64,000 nucleotides of DNA, taken from the NCBI GenBank assembly GCA_963580285.1, contig CAUZLF010000692.1, positions 124,001 through 188,000 on the forward strand, in the 5' to 3' direction. Source of the stretch: Lucinisca nassula (taxonomy: Eukaryota; Mollusca; Bivalvia; Lucinida; Lucinidae). Positions within the stretch are counted from its first letter, which is position 1; each line of letters begins with the position of its first letter. A program made the position numbers and the translations under genes. The notes beneath the pieces are model-generated. The model was given only the letters and a program-made list of their open reading frames with translations, was not told where the DNA came from and did not search any database. Below, piece by piece: positions 1 to 11,429 of the stretch.

Positions 1-108
1 CTGCTACAGAGGCTTGGTTTAAGGACCAAATAGACGACTTTTATTTCAAAGGCATAGACTGATTAAAAGAAAAGTGGGCCAGCTGCATTGAAGTAAAGGG
101 GGATTTTA

Positions 109-383
109 CTGAAAAACAAGAGCACCGCATGCGGGTGCCAACGCTCGTCTGCAGTTTCTTTTAGAAAACCAAAGTTCTAAGTCAAACAAGAGCAATCAAA
201 TTGCAAGATGGAGTTATAAAGCTTGTAGGGAATGTAGCTCTTGTGATGGTGAGTATGTGTATGAAGTTTCATGAAGGTAGGCCAAATACTTTTGGAAATA
301 TGGTCAAGGTTAAGGTTTTCGGTTAAGGACGACGCCAGACGACAGCGAAGACGCCGGAGTGATGACAATAGCTCGAAAGTTTT
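109..383. repeat. Probable short dispersed element
   Basis: A non-coding stretch opening with an ACAAGAGCACCGCATGCGGG segment and closing near a run of T. It contains purine-rich AT sequence and a short CGACGCCAGACGACAGCGAA segment, a composition seen in other bivalve dispersed elements. No second copy lies in the window, so the call rests on style alone. Bases 384-718 hold nothing I recognise. Confidence 0.3.
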
Positions 384-718
384 TTTTTTCAAAAAACAGA
401 CGAGCTAAAAAATAATGTTGAAACCATCTTCCAACCTGTGAGTTAAACCCCGAGTTCTACGAATTTAATGAACTCCCCTCGTACAGCATACCTTCTCATG
501 ATGAATTATCATTCTAAATTATATTTATGTATTAATGTCTTATCAGGCTCTAAGAGAACAAAATTCCAAAGAGACTCAATAATGAGTCCGAATCAGCCAT
601 AGTAAACGAGTCATCGGTGTTCGAGGAAGCGAAATTCCACAGTATGTTTACAATAAGAATCAGTTTTAACTTTTGCTGGTCTTCAATGCACGTTTGTATG
701 TAAACGCGACGTCTGACT

Positions 719-1040
719 GGATAACGTCAAAAATTTGCGACGGTATATTTAGGGGATAACTGTATTCAAAATTGTGATTAGGGGCGGTAAGTCGGCGGTT
801 TTACGGCGACGCGTCAGCGGAACCTAAAAACGGAATTCGCGACCGTAAAACCGACGATTTACCTCCCCAAATGACAATTTTCAATACAGTTATTCCCATT
901 CTAAAGCATTTATTCGGTTGTTTTCTTTAAAAAAGTGTAAAACCAAATACCAGCCAATGGGAAGTGACGTTACATGATGACGTCGGGTTTCCGACAGTAT
1001 ATCGCAGAATATACTGTTGCAAATTTTTGACGTTATCGAA
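719..1040. repeat. MITE with nested inverted repeats
   Basis: The outer arms (about 719-750 and 1009-1040) pair as inverted copies of ATAACGTCAAAAATTTGC. An inner pair (about 751-800 and 845-898) shares the GGGGATAACTGTATT end. There is no coding capacity. A decayed relative of the inner part lies at about 4880-5045. The structure is that of a non-autonomous foldback or MITE element. Confidence 0.55.
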
Positions 1041-1087
1041 TCAGGTAACATACCCAAGTGCATTATAATCTACGATATACTGTCGGA

Positions 1088-1401
1088 CACCGCCCCCCGC
1101 CCATAGGGGGTTGAAGAAATATATGGGCTGCATGATGCTTCCACGCAGAGCTGAATCCGGCCCGCACACTAGTACTGGTAAACCGCTTAGAGGATCTAAG
1201 CATGTCCAGGAACTGCGGTGCGAGGCGGACCGTTCATGCTAATAAACCCTATTGGTTTCATTGGGCGACAGGACTTGAGATGTCATTACATCTCAATGTC
1301 GGGTAAAAGTCCTACAAAATTGGAAGCAACGTCTCCAAAATGATCTTTACAGTGTTGACGGGGACGTTAAGCCTCAAATCAAACAAACAAACAAACAAAC
1401 T
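1088..1401 (+). repeat. SINE, family A, copy 1
   Basis: About 310 bp ending in a (CAAA)n tail preceded by GTTGACGGGGACGTTAA. It contains the block GGGCTGCATGATGCTTCCAC. Full or partial copies recur at 20155-20460 (- strand), 40228-40482 (+) and 51641-51940 (+), with decayed - strand pieces at 5496-5600 and 5660-5830. Shared ends, dispersed location and a simple tail mark it as a SINE. It has no open frame. Confidence 0.75.
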
Positions 1402-1433
1402 GTCGGACACCCCGACGTTATCATGTAGTATAG

Positions 1434-2950
1434 GGATCAACCATGGTTTTCCATGCATTCTTGCATAAATATCTGTGCGCATGGCTGTTTGAAGCCATTG
1501 TCAAATGGACCGAAAGCCGTGCTCAAACAGTAAAAACCATGTTCAAATCATGAAATTTGCGTGCTGTTTGAACATGGATTTTGAGCTTTTTGTATCACAA
1601 GACGGGCCTTGCTTTGTTACCTTACGTTGAGCGACGTTACATTATCGCCCTGAACGTAGCGTTTTAGGGTTCTATGATGACGTCAGATGGTCACTGCGTA
1701 ACAACGTCATTGTAAACAACAGTCTGAACTGGCCGCCATGTTGGTTCGCCGGTCGCATTTGAAGAGTTTATATGGGGTTTATATTGAGCTTTTGGGCGTT
1801 TTCATCAAAATTTGCGTTCGGAATCGTGATATGCAAGAAAAACGATCATCGATGGTTATTTCATTGCATTAACATTTGCCGGATCCCTCGGAAGATATTT
1901 GAGCATTCGGCCTGGCGGCCTCATGTTCAAACAGCTTCCTTGGTAAATACATGAAAACCATGGTTGATCCCTATATTAACATTCGCCAGGTCCCAAGGAA
2001 GCTGTTTGAACATGAAGCCGCTAGGCCGAATGTTCAAATATCTTCCGAGGGATCCGGCAAATGTTCATGCAATGAAATAACCATGGATGATCGTTGTTCT
2101 TGCATAACTTACGATTCCGACAGCAAATTTTAACGAAAACGCCCAAAAGCTCCATATAAATTCCATATAAACTCTTCAAATGCGACAGGCAAACCAAAAT
2201 GGCAGCCAGTTCAGAATGTTTTTACAATGACGTTGTCACGCGGGAAACCCTCTAACGTCATCATAGAACCCTAAAACGCCAAGTTCAGGGCGATAACGCT
2301 ACGTCGCTGACCGTAACGTAAACAAAGCAAGGCCAGTCTTGTGGTATCAAAAGCTCAACATCAATGTTCAAACAGCACGCGAATTTTATGATTTGAACAT
2401 GATTTTTGCTGTTTGAGCAAGGCTTTTGGTCCGTTTGACAATGGCTTCAAACAGCCATGCGCATAGGTATTTATGCAAGAATATAGGGATCAACCATGGT
2501 TTTTCATGCATTAACATTCGGCGGGTCCCGAGGAAGCTGTTTGAACAAATATCTTCCGAGGGATCCGGCAAATGTTAATGCAATGAAATAACCATGGATG
2601 ATCGTTGTTCTTGCATAACTTACGATTCCGACAGCAAATTTTGACGAAAACTCCCAAAAGCTCCATATAAACTCCATATAAACTATTCAAATGCGACAGG
2701 CGAACCAACATAGCAGCCAGTTCAGAATGTTGTTTACAATGACGTTGTTACGCAGTAACCATCTGACGTCATCATAAAACCCTAAAACGCTACGTTCAAC
2801 GTAAACAAAGCAAGGCCAGTCTGGTGATGTCAAAAGCTCAAAATCCATGTTCAAACAGCACACGAATTTCATGATTTGAACATGGATTTTGCTGTTTGAG
2901 CACGGCTTTCGGTCCATTTGGCAATGACTTCAAACAGCCATGCGCATAGA
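1434..2950. mobile_element. Large foldback element plus an extra arm
   Basis: Bases about 1434-1965 and 1965-2515 are inverted copies of each other, meeting at an ATGAAAACCATGGTTGATCC junction. The same GGGATCAACCATGG end recurs at about 1436, 1960 (inverted) and 2488. A third, direct-oriented partial arm follows to about 2950. Arms carry shared blocks such as the TTTGAACATG/CATGTTCAAA and CGTAACAACGTCATTGTA segments. The short frames inside are mirror products of the same repeat and are not genes. Confidence 0.7.
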
Positions 2951-2954
2951 GGGG

Positions 2955-3035
2955 ATATTAAACGAGTTGAGGAAAAGGGATAAAATGCGAGGCTTTGTCG
3001 AGCATTTTATCCCTTTTCTTCAACGAGTTTAATAA
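2955..3035. repeat. Hairpin end of a bivalve MITE (copy 1)
   Basis: An 80-bp imperfect hairpin: TTAAACGAGTTGAGGAAAAG on one side, the matching CTTTTCTTCAACGAGTTTAA on the other, around a GAGGCTTTGTCGAG loop. A second copy at 9597-9690 is followed by the same downstream block (AATTTGCATAT..TAATCCACYAGTGGATTA), so the hairpin is one end of a longer repeated unit. Confidence 0.6.
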
Positions 3036-3280
3036 AGTCAGTAATACATGAGCAGGGATGCAAGATTCTGTTTATCATATGACATTTAAAACGCATTCTA
3101 TTCGCGATTGTTTAACAAAATTATCAATATTCCGCCGTTAGAAAACGCGACGCCGTTCATGACTTCTTGCATGTAACGTTACGTGGCGTATCTAGCTAAT
3201 TTGCATATCTAATCCACCAGTGGATTATCGAATTTATTACATGACGTTATTACATTCTCAGACGTGACGTTATATGATAA

Positions 3281-4766
3281 ATATAGATTATTCATTCTCC
3301 TAGTTGAAATATGGGATTTATAAACCGAGGGAGGTAAAACAATCCGATAAAGAAACGCGTGCGAAGCACGAGTTTCTTTAACGGATTGTTTTACCTCCCG
3401 AGGTTTATAAATCCCATATTTCAAATAGGAGAAATGTATAATCTGTATATTACATGCACTTCCATAGACTTTTAGGAGAGTTTGGATCTTGAATTTTGGA
3501 TCTTAATGCCCGTTCAGTTGACTGTTTACAGCCCATGTAAACGGTTCAATCAGCGAAGTGTTACAGAATCTGGGTGGAAGAACAACTGGATGGGCGCCAT
3601 TTTGAAAGCGCTTTCTACAGTTTTGAACAAAAATAGAAGAAACAAGGTGTTTCAGTGATAAAACAAGTAAAACGTTAGATTAAATAAAGCAAAACTTACA
3701 TTCTAATCAATGGTCATATCCATGTTTTCTTTTGTTTCAGGGTTGCATCCGACTCAAACGTCACGCATTCTGAACGTCTGTTGATATTTCTTAGACGCCA
3801 TTACCATGACGTCATGAATAACGTCGCCGTGGTTGAAACTTTCCCGCGTTTGAATAGAACAATTTCACTGCAAAGCGGTATCTCGTATCTTGTACATAAA
3901 GTAGTTCCAGCTGAAGGGATTTATTTCCCCGGCTAAGAGGAAATATTTCTTCTTAGCAAAAAGGAAAATACAAAGTTTATGTCTGGTAGAAATCATGGTA
4001 TTTCTCTGTAATGCATGTAATATATATAGATTATTCATTCTCCTAGTTGAAATACGGGATTTATAAACCGAGGGAGGTAAAACAATCCGATAAAGAAACG
4101 AGTGCGAAGCACGAGTTTCTTTAACGGATTGTTTTACCTCCCGAGGTTTATAAATCCCATATTTCAAATAGGAGAAATGTATAATCTGTATATTACATGC
4201 ACTTCCATAGACTTTTAGGAGAGTTTGGATCTTGAATTTTGGATCTGAATGCCCGTTCAGTTGACTGTTTACAGCTCATGTAAACGGTTCAATCAGCGAA
4301 GTGTTACAGAATCTGGGTGGAAGAACAACTGGATGGGCGCCATTTTGAAAGCGCTTTCTACAGTTTTGAACAAAAATAGAAGATACAAAGTGTTTCAGTG
4401 ATAAAACAAGTAAAACGTTAGATTAAATAAAGCAAAACTTACATCCTAATCAATGGTCATATCCATGTTTTCTTTTGTTTCAGCGTTGCATCCGACTCAA
4501 ACGTCACGCATTCTGAACGTCTGTTGCTATTTCTTAGACGCCATTACAATGACGTCATGAATAACGTCGCCGTGATTGAAACTTTCCCGCGTTTGAATAG
4601 AACAATTCCACTGCAAAGCGATATCTTGTATCTTGTACATAAAGTAGTTCCAGCTGAAGGGATTTATTTCCCCGGCTAAGAGGAAATATTTCTTCTTAGC
4701 AAAAAGGAAAATACCAAGTTTATGTCTGGTAGAAATCATGGTATTTCTCTGAAATGCATGTAATAT
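3281..4766. repeat. 743-bp tandem duplication with internal long hairpin
   Basis: Two head-to-tail copies, 3281-4023 and 4024-4766, are more than 95 percent alike by eye. Each begins with a foldback of about 150 bp whose arms read GTTGAAATAYGGGATTTATA and its complement around a GCGTGCGAAGCACG loop. The rest of each unit contains no gene. The frames seen on the - strand are read-through of the hairpin arms. Confidence 0.8.
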
Positions 4767-5289
4767 AGATATTTATGCAAGAACGTCCCTTTTCATCCGT
4801 CGGTGGGTATTACATAGCTCACTGCGCATGACGTTTTGGAAAAAAAAGATATTTTTTTATAAAACAAAAGAAATAGTGCTTTGGAATGGGGATAACCATA
4901 TTTGAAAATTGTCATTTGGGGAGGAAAATCGTCGATATTCGGTACCAAATTCCTTTTTACGGATCTGCTAATGTGTCGCCGAAAAACGAAATTTCAAACC
5001 GCCGATTCACCCCCACAAAAGACAACTCTAAATTACACTGTACATAAATTTCCGTTTGATCAAACTCCTTCATTTGGACAATACGATAAATTATTGTATG
5101 GCCCTCTAAATACACTGCTCAAAATAATTAAAGGAGCAATATTTTAAGCCTGTTGGCAATTTTCAAACTCAAGGAAAGGCACTATTTTAAAGTGACATCT
5201 CTTAACAATGTTCATGCAAACGTCAAGAAGCAAGGTTCACATGCAAAGCAAGAATGTGAGCTACAGTATAGATACCCCGATTTTAAAAC

Positions 5290-5830
5290 GGCTGAAATTC
5301 GGTATGGGGCGATCTGTTCAGAATTTGAGTTTGGGTCAGAAACTGTGGCCAAGTTCTGCAACGGAAGGTCAGTCAGGTTTTTCTACGGATACTCCGGTTT
5401 TCGCGCACCTCTGATTAACGATGGGCTCGGAATAAGTGAAATAATAACAACCTTTAAAGGCCTGCAAAACCACAAAACCAAACCAGAAATTTTGAGATGA
5501 AATGACATTTCAAGCCCAACCGCCAAAACGGACTCGAAACGCGCTTCCTGGGCAGGGTAATAACTTCTAAGGCTGTTTCCGAGGTTGATTTCAGCTCTGC
5601 GTGGAATATTCTTGAACGGCTCGAAAAAAAAAACACAGACCAGAAAATTTTGTTGGCCTTTTGACCAACATTGACATTTCAAGCCGAAGCACCAAAACGG
5701 ACTCGCAACTCGTTTTCCTGGGAAAGGTTATAACTTCTTAACGGTTTCCTAGTACATGTATTAATAGGTTTTAGCTCTGCGTGGAACATCATGCAGACCA
5801 GTCTATTTCTACAAGCCCCGACGGGCGGGG
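5290..5830 (-). repeat. Decayed SINE pieces
   Basis: 5290-5490 resembles the body of the SINE at 35407-35632: shared TTCTGCAACGGAAG, GATACTC and CTGATTAACGAT blocks. 5496-5600 and 5660-5830 are two diverged - strand copies of SINE family A, sharing CAGCTCTGCGTGGAA and ATGACATTTCAAGCC. The accumulated changes suggest old insertions. Confidence 0.5.
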
Positions 5831-5895
5831 ATGCGGCTTTCTTATAGTAAGTTTACATGATACATCTGTCAGCAGCAAATGTTGCGAAAATCGGC

Positions 5896-6052
5896 TATTT
5901 TCAGACGTCTGTCACCAGCCAATTCACGTGGAATTTGCTGGTGACAGACGTCTATCAGCAGCCAATTCCACGTGAATTGGCTGGTGACAGACGTCTGTCA
6001 CCAGCAAATTCCACGTGAATTGGCTGGTGACAGACGTCTGTCAGCAGCCACT
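5896..6052. repeat. Palindromic short tandem repeat
   Basis: Alternating direct and inverted copies of a unit built from GACAGACGTCTGTCA and CCAATTCACGTG. Each unit is close to self-complementary, so the block can fold many ways. It is followed by an A-run at about 6057-6080. No coding role is likely. Confidence 0.75.
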
Positions 6053-6080
6053 CCGAAAAAAAAAAAAAAAAAAAAAAAAC

Positions 6081-6400
6081 ATGTCGGGCCTATATTTTTA
6101 TGTGTTTTTTTTTTGTTTTTGTACATGTTTTTTGTTAATAAAATTGCCATGTATATCATAATTCAGTTTAGATGCTCAAACATGTTTACTCTGTATTTTG
6201 GAAGATACAAAATGCCAAAAACTGCAAAAATGTACTTAAAACGCGAAATTCAAAGACGACACTGGGTAGGGTTAGAAATTGAAATAGTAGGGTCGGTTTT
6301 TTAATTTTTATTTTGTATTTTATTGATAAAAATAGCAGAGTCGAGGGGTCTCAGTGAAACAGTGTCGGTCGGGTTAGCGGAAACGCAGCTTTTTTAGGCC
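6081..6400 (+). repeat. Dispersed element, relic copy
   Basis: Shares blocks with 7880-8350: TTAATAAAATTG, ATATCATAATTCA, GATGCTCAAA, CACTGGGTAGGGT and the end block GTCGGGTTAGCGGAAAC. The two copies differ by many substitutions and homopolymer length changes. No reading frame is conserved between them, so it is a non-autonomous repeat. Confidence 0.6.
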
Positions 6401-6786
6401 TTAGTATATACAGCATATATACATGTACATGCATAAGAAAGACCCGTGACGAAGCTAAAAAAACATAACAATAAAAAAGCGCTGTTCTTCTCCCTGTGAT
6501 AAAGTCTGGACTGGGTTCGTGTACTTCGGCATTGGCTTATCAGTCGACCCAAAGTTACTAACTACAGAAGCTTCTCGCCGGCTCCTGTCCATGTGACTTT
6601 CGCTGGCCATGTCCAAAATTCGGGTACCGGTTATTTGTAGCAGTCCTAGTCTTCTCCCTCTTTGCAAAAAGTAAAATCTGGACTGGGCTTGTGTACTGGG
6701 CATTGGCAATCAGTGGAGACCCAGATCAGACGCCGCATAATCCACCATCCGATTAGGTCTACACTAGTTGCTTAAAATACTGGTAT

Positions 6787-7383
6787 TTAAGGGGAATGGG
6801 AACACCTGGCATATTTTACCGCCATTTTTCCACGGGACTTCTTGTTCGCTTTTCTATAATTTTAGCCCTGTCTCACTGAAAAGGGGTCTACTCTTAAAGG
6901 AAAGAATTTGAATTCTGATCAATGAAATGACTCAGGAGCAAATTATTTCCGTTAAGAGTTGACCCCTATTGAAGAAGAAGTAAAACAAAGATCAGGAATC
7001 GATACAATTAACTTACTCCACCCTTCAAAGATACCAAAGGGAAAGAAACACAAACATGAAGCGACCAGACCATAATGGAAACCAAAACAAAGGAAGGCCA
7101 TAAGGACAGTTACTTTTCCACAAAATGGCCATCCAAAATAAAAAGACACAAGTGATACACACAACAACATAAATACACCGCCACAGAAGAACCGCCCTGG
7201 AACGGTCAGTGGAAAGAATTCCACTGGGGGGGGGGGGGGGGGGCAAATCGATTTTACATGGCCATAGTCCTCGCCCTTATCTCTGTCGCGGTATACACTA
7301 ATTTTGTTTAGTCCGCATGACATGGGAGACAAAAATACTTTTCCATAAGTTGCCTCCCCTGAAGGTGTTCCCATTCCCCTTAA
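6787..7383. mobile_element. 597-bp element with 21-bp terminal inverted repeats
   Basis: The ends are inverted copies beginning TTAAGGGGAATGGGAACACC on the left and its complement on the right. The interior has a G-run near 7227 and no convincing gene. A diverged homologue of the interior lies at 15525-16410 (shared ATCAGGAATCGATA, ACCAAAGGGAAAGAAA, GAAAAGAATTTCACTGGGGG). The near-identical ends suggest a cut-and-paste, MITE-type element. Confidence 0.75.
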
Positions 7384-7734
7384 GGGTTAAACGAAAGGGT
7401 TTAATCAGTTCAAGACTATTTTCCAAGCCCTTGACTCTGAGACAATTGGCCCACCATCTGAGATAAAAGAACAGTCGGTGTGTATCCACATTTCACACCG
7501 GTCACACTGAACTGCCTTTGAGCATTTAAGGGCAGCCCCACTGCACAGGCCACAATCAGCTTTGCAGTCTGTGCTACAACAAGTTCCAATTCCTGATTAA
7601 AGTCCTGACACCTTAGAGGGAACGGTCCTCGAGAATGTGGAATCCATTAAATACCTTTTTGTGACAATAACACATAATTTGAGAGTGAATACATGCATTA
7701 GCAACATGGGTACTAAAGCAAATAGAGGTGGAAT

Positions 7735-7862
7735 CTTCATCAGTGTCTTCAGAATGTAAATGAGGCAGCATATAATGGACTTGTTCGCTCAATCTTGGTG
7801 GCGTGGTCCTTCAATTCCGAATATAGCTGCTAGATTTGTAACTGGCAACTCCTGCTTTGAGA
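7735..7862 (+). pseudogene. Non-LTR retrotransposon RT remnant, part 1
   Basis: With frame changes the translation gives AYNGLVRSILV, then IPNIAARFVTGNSCFE. These are the conserved stretches near the C-terminus of jockey/CR1-like reverse transcriptase proteins (usual form: YNxLVRPxLEYAS and QRRAARFVTG). Frames are broken and part is lost, so it is dead. It is separated from part 2 (8375-8672) by the dispersed element at 7880-8350, so that element inserted into an already resident retrotransposon. Confidence 0.6.
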
Positions 7863-7879
7863 CATAAAAAACGACTGTG

Positions 7880-8350
7880 ATTCCGCTAAGGTGCTGAAAA
7901 AAATTTTGGTCGGTAGGTAGGAGAAACTTTTTTATCATTATTACTTTTTTTTCGAAAAAAAACAACAAAAAACAACAACAACAACAAACAGGGTTGGGCT
8001 TATACTTTGTATGTTAATAAAATTGTAATGTTAAGACTTGTACGTACTGTATATCATAATTCATTTTAGATGCTCAAAAATGTCAGCTCTGTATTTTGGA
8101 AGGTACTAAATGCACCCCCCTCCCCACCCACCAAAAAAAAAAAAAAAAAATGTACTGAAAACGCAAATGCAAATACGACACTGGGTAGGGTCGGAAATTG
8201 AAACTGGCAGGGTCGGTGTTTTATTTTTTTTTTTCTTGATAAAAACAGTAGAGTCGGGGTTGTGTGTGTGTGTGTGTGTGGGGGGGGGTCTGAAGCACTG
8301 AAGCAGGGTCGGGTCGGGTTAGCGGAAACACGGCTATTTTTTATTTTAGG
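7880..8350 (+). repeat. Dispersed element inserted in the RT remnant
   Basis: A better preserved relative of 6081-6400. It carries A-runs, a short (GT)n tract near 8262-8280 followed by G8, and the GTCGGGTTAGCGGAAACACG end. Its borders with RT-derived sequence on both sides define it as an insertion. No gene is visible. Confidence 0.6.
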
Positions 8351-8374
8351 CCTGGACTGGAATACTAGGAAAAT

Positions 8375-8672
8375 TACAATGAGAGTCTCTCAAGAAAAGG
8401 AGAAGAGACAGTAGGCTCATACTTTTATACAAAGGTCTAAAGGGTGCCTAGCATTCCTAGATGACCTTGTTCCTCGAGCTAGGCAGTGTATAGATCATCA
8501 TTCATTGGCGTTTCAGACCCTTGCTGCAAGAAATGACATTTATAAAGAATTGTTCTTCCCTCGAACTGTTAGAGATTAGAATGTCCTTCTCGATTAGATT
8601 ATTTCGACAGCTGAAGGTGCTGAGGAGTGTGTAGCTAAGTTTTCATGTACCTCTTTGGTGAGAGCTAGGGAC
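8375..8672 (+). pseudogene. Non-LTR retrotransposon RT remnant, part 2
   Basis: The translation reads ESLKKRRRDSRLILLYKGLK, then VPRARQCIDHHSLAFQTLAA, then FFPRTVRD. This is the C-terminal tail of jockey/CR1-type ORF2 proteins (typical: FFPRTIxxWNxLP). Several stops and frame changes are present. It continues part 1 across the inserted element. 8673-9500 shows no gene; it is AT-rich and ends in a T-run of about 29 bases at 9508-9536. Confidence 0.65.
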
Positions 8673-9503
8673 TAACTTCCCATACAACAGGTCCTGGTAT
8701 TTGAATGTCGTTTGACGTGTCACCAGTAACAACTGAAGGGGCCAGTGCCAGAAGGGACCTAAGTCCATTTTTCATTATTTCGAAAAAAATGCGAAAAAGG
8801 TGTTTTGTACAAAACGCAAAATAAGTGGATTTTTCTGGCCTAAAATGACAACTTTTAAACAAATAAAGGGGAAAAATATTGATTTCGGCGATTTTGTCTG
8901 TGCAACAAGGGGCCCAACTCCAAATTTCACAAATCTGATAATTGCATATAAAAAGTGTATGTCAGTACTTCAGAGATAGCAAAGTAGATGATTATGTGTG
9001 AGCAAAGTTTATTACTTAAGCGTAAAAAACAGTGAAAATGTGAAAGTAACAAACGTTAGGCATAATTTTCGAAGATCTGCATCGGTTTTAATTACACAAA
9101 GGTCCAAACTCAATTCATGTCAAAATTACTGAAATGACTCTTTTGGGCTGCGAATGAATGGTTTCGTATATATATATATACAGTCTTTTTTCAGTTTAAA
9201 GGATTAGAACTGATATTGGTAGACAAACAATAAAACTATGAAATATATTCGAATAATGAATTTATGGAGTTGGGTCCTGTGTTACATAAATCTCCAAAAT
9301 GGAGTTCGGTACTTTGTGCAATTCGTTTAAACCTATTTTAATGCGACTGTCTGCAGCAATTCTGTGGTCAAAGGGAGCTAATACGATGATGAATACGATT
9401 TTGCCCAAAAGTGGACTTAGGTCCCTTGTTTCACTGACCCTTTCAATTCTGAATCTGATTCTGAATATAGTATTGTCGAGTTCACGACGTGATGAGTGTA
9501 AAC

Positions 9504-9534
<31 letters not shown>

Positions 9535-9596
9535 CACATTTCGATCCATTTCTCTGAAGGTTTACATAGAGGGTCTTACATGAGTGTTCGTGTATT

Positions 9597-10045
9597 ACCG
9601 AATTTATTAAACGAGTTGAGGGAAATGGATAAAATACGAGGCTTTGCCGAGAATTTTATCTCTTTTCTTCAACGAGTTTAATAAATTCAATAAATCGTGG
9701 GTGCGAATACAAGATTCTATTTATCATATGACATTTAAAACGCATTTCATTCACCAGTTTCTACAAAAATGTCAATATTTCGCAGTTAGTAAACGCGATG
9801 TCCATCGTTAAGGATGCCGTGCATGTAACGTTACAGGGCGTATATAACTAATTTGCATATTTAATCCACTAGTGGATTATCTAATTTATTACATAGAGGT
9901 TATTATATGGTAAAGGTGTGCCTCTAAGTCATATTGGCACCGGTATGTCATATTGGCCTGAGGGCTTTAGCCCGAGGGCCAATATGACTTCCGGTGCCAA
10001 TATGACTTAGAGGCACACCTTTACCATATCATAACCTCTTTATTA
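9597..10045. mobile_element. Hairpin MITE complex (copy 2) with a very long hairpin
   Basis: 9597-9690 is the second copy of the hairpin at 2955-3035. It is followed by the same AT-rich block with the TAATCCACTAGTGGATTA palindrome. At about 9894-10042 a near-perfect hairpin with arms of about 65 bp (TATATGGTAAAGGTGTGCCT and its complement) surrounds a GAGGGCTTTAGCCCGAGGGC centre. 10046-11065 has no gene; a relic of the same family (ATTACACTCTCAGACGCGAC) returns at about 11032-11062. Confidence 0.65.
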
Positions 10046-11065
10046 CATCATTTATATAGCTTAGTTATATTGCAACGTGAAGAAATGAAGGCAAAGAGAA
10101 CATTTACTTTTTAAAGTTTCATCGAATGGGTTGAGGCTATATTTTCGGTATCCGCCGAAAAAAAGAAAGAAATTCCTTTTAAATTATATAACTGATTAGT
10201 AGGCCTACACTAACCATGCTCACGGTAATACAGTAACATAGTAGTGCGCAGCAAATTACGTCACAAGTGACGTCGCAACTGTCAGTTTAAAAACAAAAAC
10301 AAATCGCCATTTTAAATACAGAATTTCTGCAGTTCAAAGAATGCTTTTTAAGGTATTTTACAGAATGTTTTGTGCTTATTTGAAGACCATTTTAATTTTA
10401 AAGGCTCTTAGTGTCATTCATCAAGCTACTGCATAATCGATTCCGTGTGTAGCAGTCGGTCGCGGTGGTTGTTTAGGTTAAAATTCAAGACGACAATTTT
10501 TGGGGACATGTTTCCCTCCCACAGATTTCTTCCGCACAATTTCCAGCTCCTCATAAGTGAAGGGATCTGTTCGTTTAAGGTTGTTGGCAAGACCTTATTG
10601 TTTCAAATGTTGGGACATCCCTGCTGTGCTTGAAAGCAACGTCCTGCACAATGCTTCCCAATCGTGAGTGAACTTCTTTTAAAAAGTATTTTGTTTTTCA
10701 TTTTTCATGGTTGCCACGAAATATCAGACTTTTCTCAAAATCTAATGTTATCCCTATCTTCTATCGCTCTGTCTAGGTCCAGAAATCGGGTTGACATTGC
10801 TTCAAGTGATTTTTCTGCGGCCATTTTGAAGCTTATGGAGTACGGCATTAACGTTCTATTGCTATAGTAACAGAGTGGAGCAGTGCCAATATGGAAAGGC
10901 AGTGCCAAAAATCCATATTATATGGATTTTTGGCCCCGTCACGTGACTGTGCCATCAAAATAGCGAAAAATGAGCCTGTATTGAAAGAGTCTAATGTAAT
11001 TTTCCTATAGAAGGTATGTAATAAATGGCGTTATTACACTCTCAGACGCGACGCCATATGATAAA

Positions 11066-11375
11066 GTTTTTTTTTTTTTTTTTTTTTTGAAAGACCACAG
11101 CCTTGGAGCGGGATTAGTTTCAATGTCTCCGGACAAGATTATCAAAATTGTCAATTTGTTCCACTTTTTCTCCTATTAGTGCTACTCGCTCACATGTGAG
11201 CATTGCGAGCAGGACTTCCTGGGTGGTAACCAGTACTTTTTTTCCAGCAGTGTGGATGAAGTGCCTTGCTCAAGGAAACAACACTTTGGTCAGCGTGAGG
11301 CTCGAACTCGCAACCTCTCGATCACAAACCCGATGCGCTACCACTGTACCAAAGCGCTTGAAGGCTGATCTGAGC
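11066..11375 (-). repeat. tRNA-headed SINE on the - strand
   Basis: Read on the - strand it starts with a tRNA-like head at about 11310-11372. An A-box-like TGGTACAGTGGTAGCGCATC and a B-box-like GAGTTCGAGCC are both visible. It runs into a body containing the complement of GCCTTGCTCAAGGAAACAAC, and ends in a poly-A tail seen here as the T-run at 11066-11089. This is the standard layout of a tRNA-derived SINE. Confidence 0.7.
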
Positions 11376-11429
11376 TTTAGCTGGTCGCACAGGTCTTATT
11401 GTAGATTTTGTCATGCGCCGGCTCATTAA

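Noticed and set aside
3209..4167. Two similar - strand proteins starting MKYGIYKPREVKQS
   Set aside because: They are read-through of the hairpin arms of the tandem duplication; no codon preference or domain supports them.
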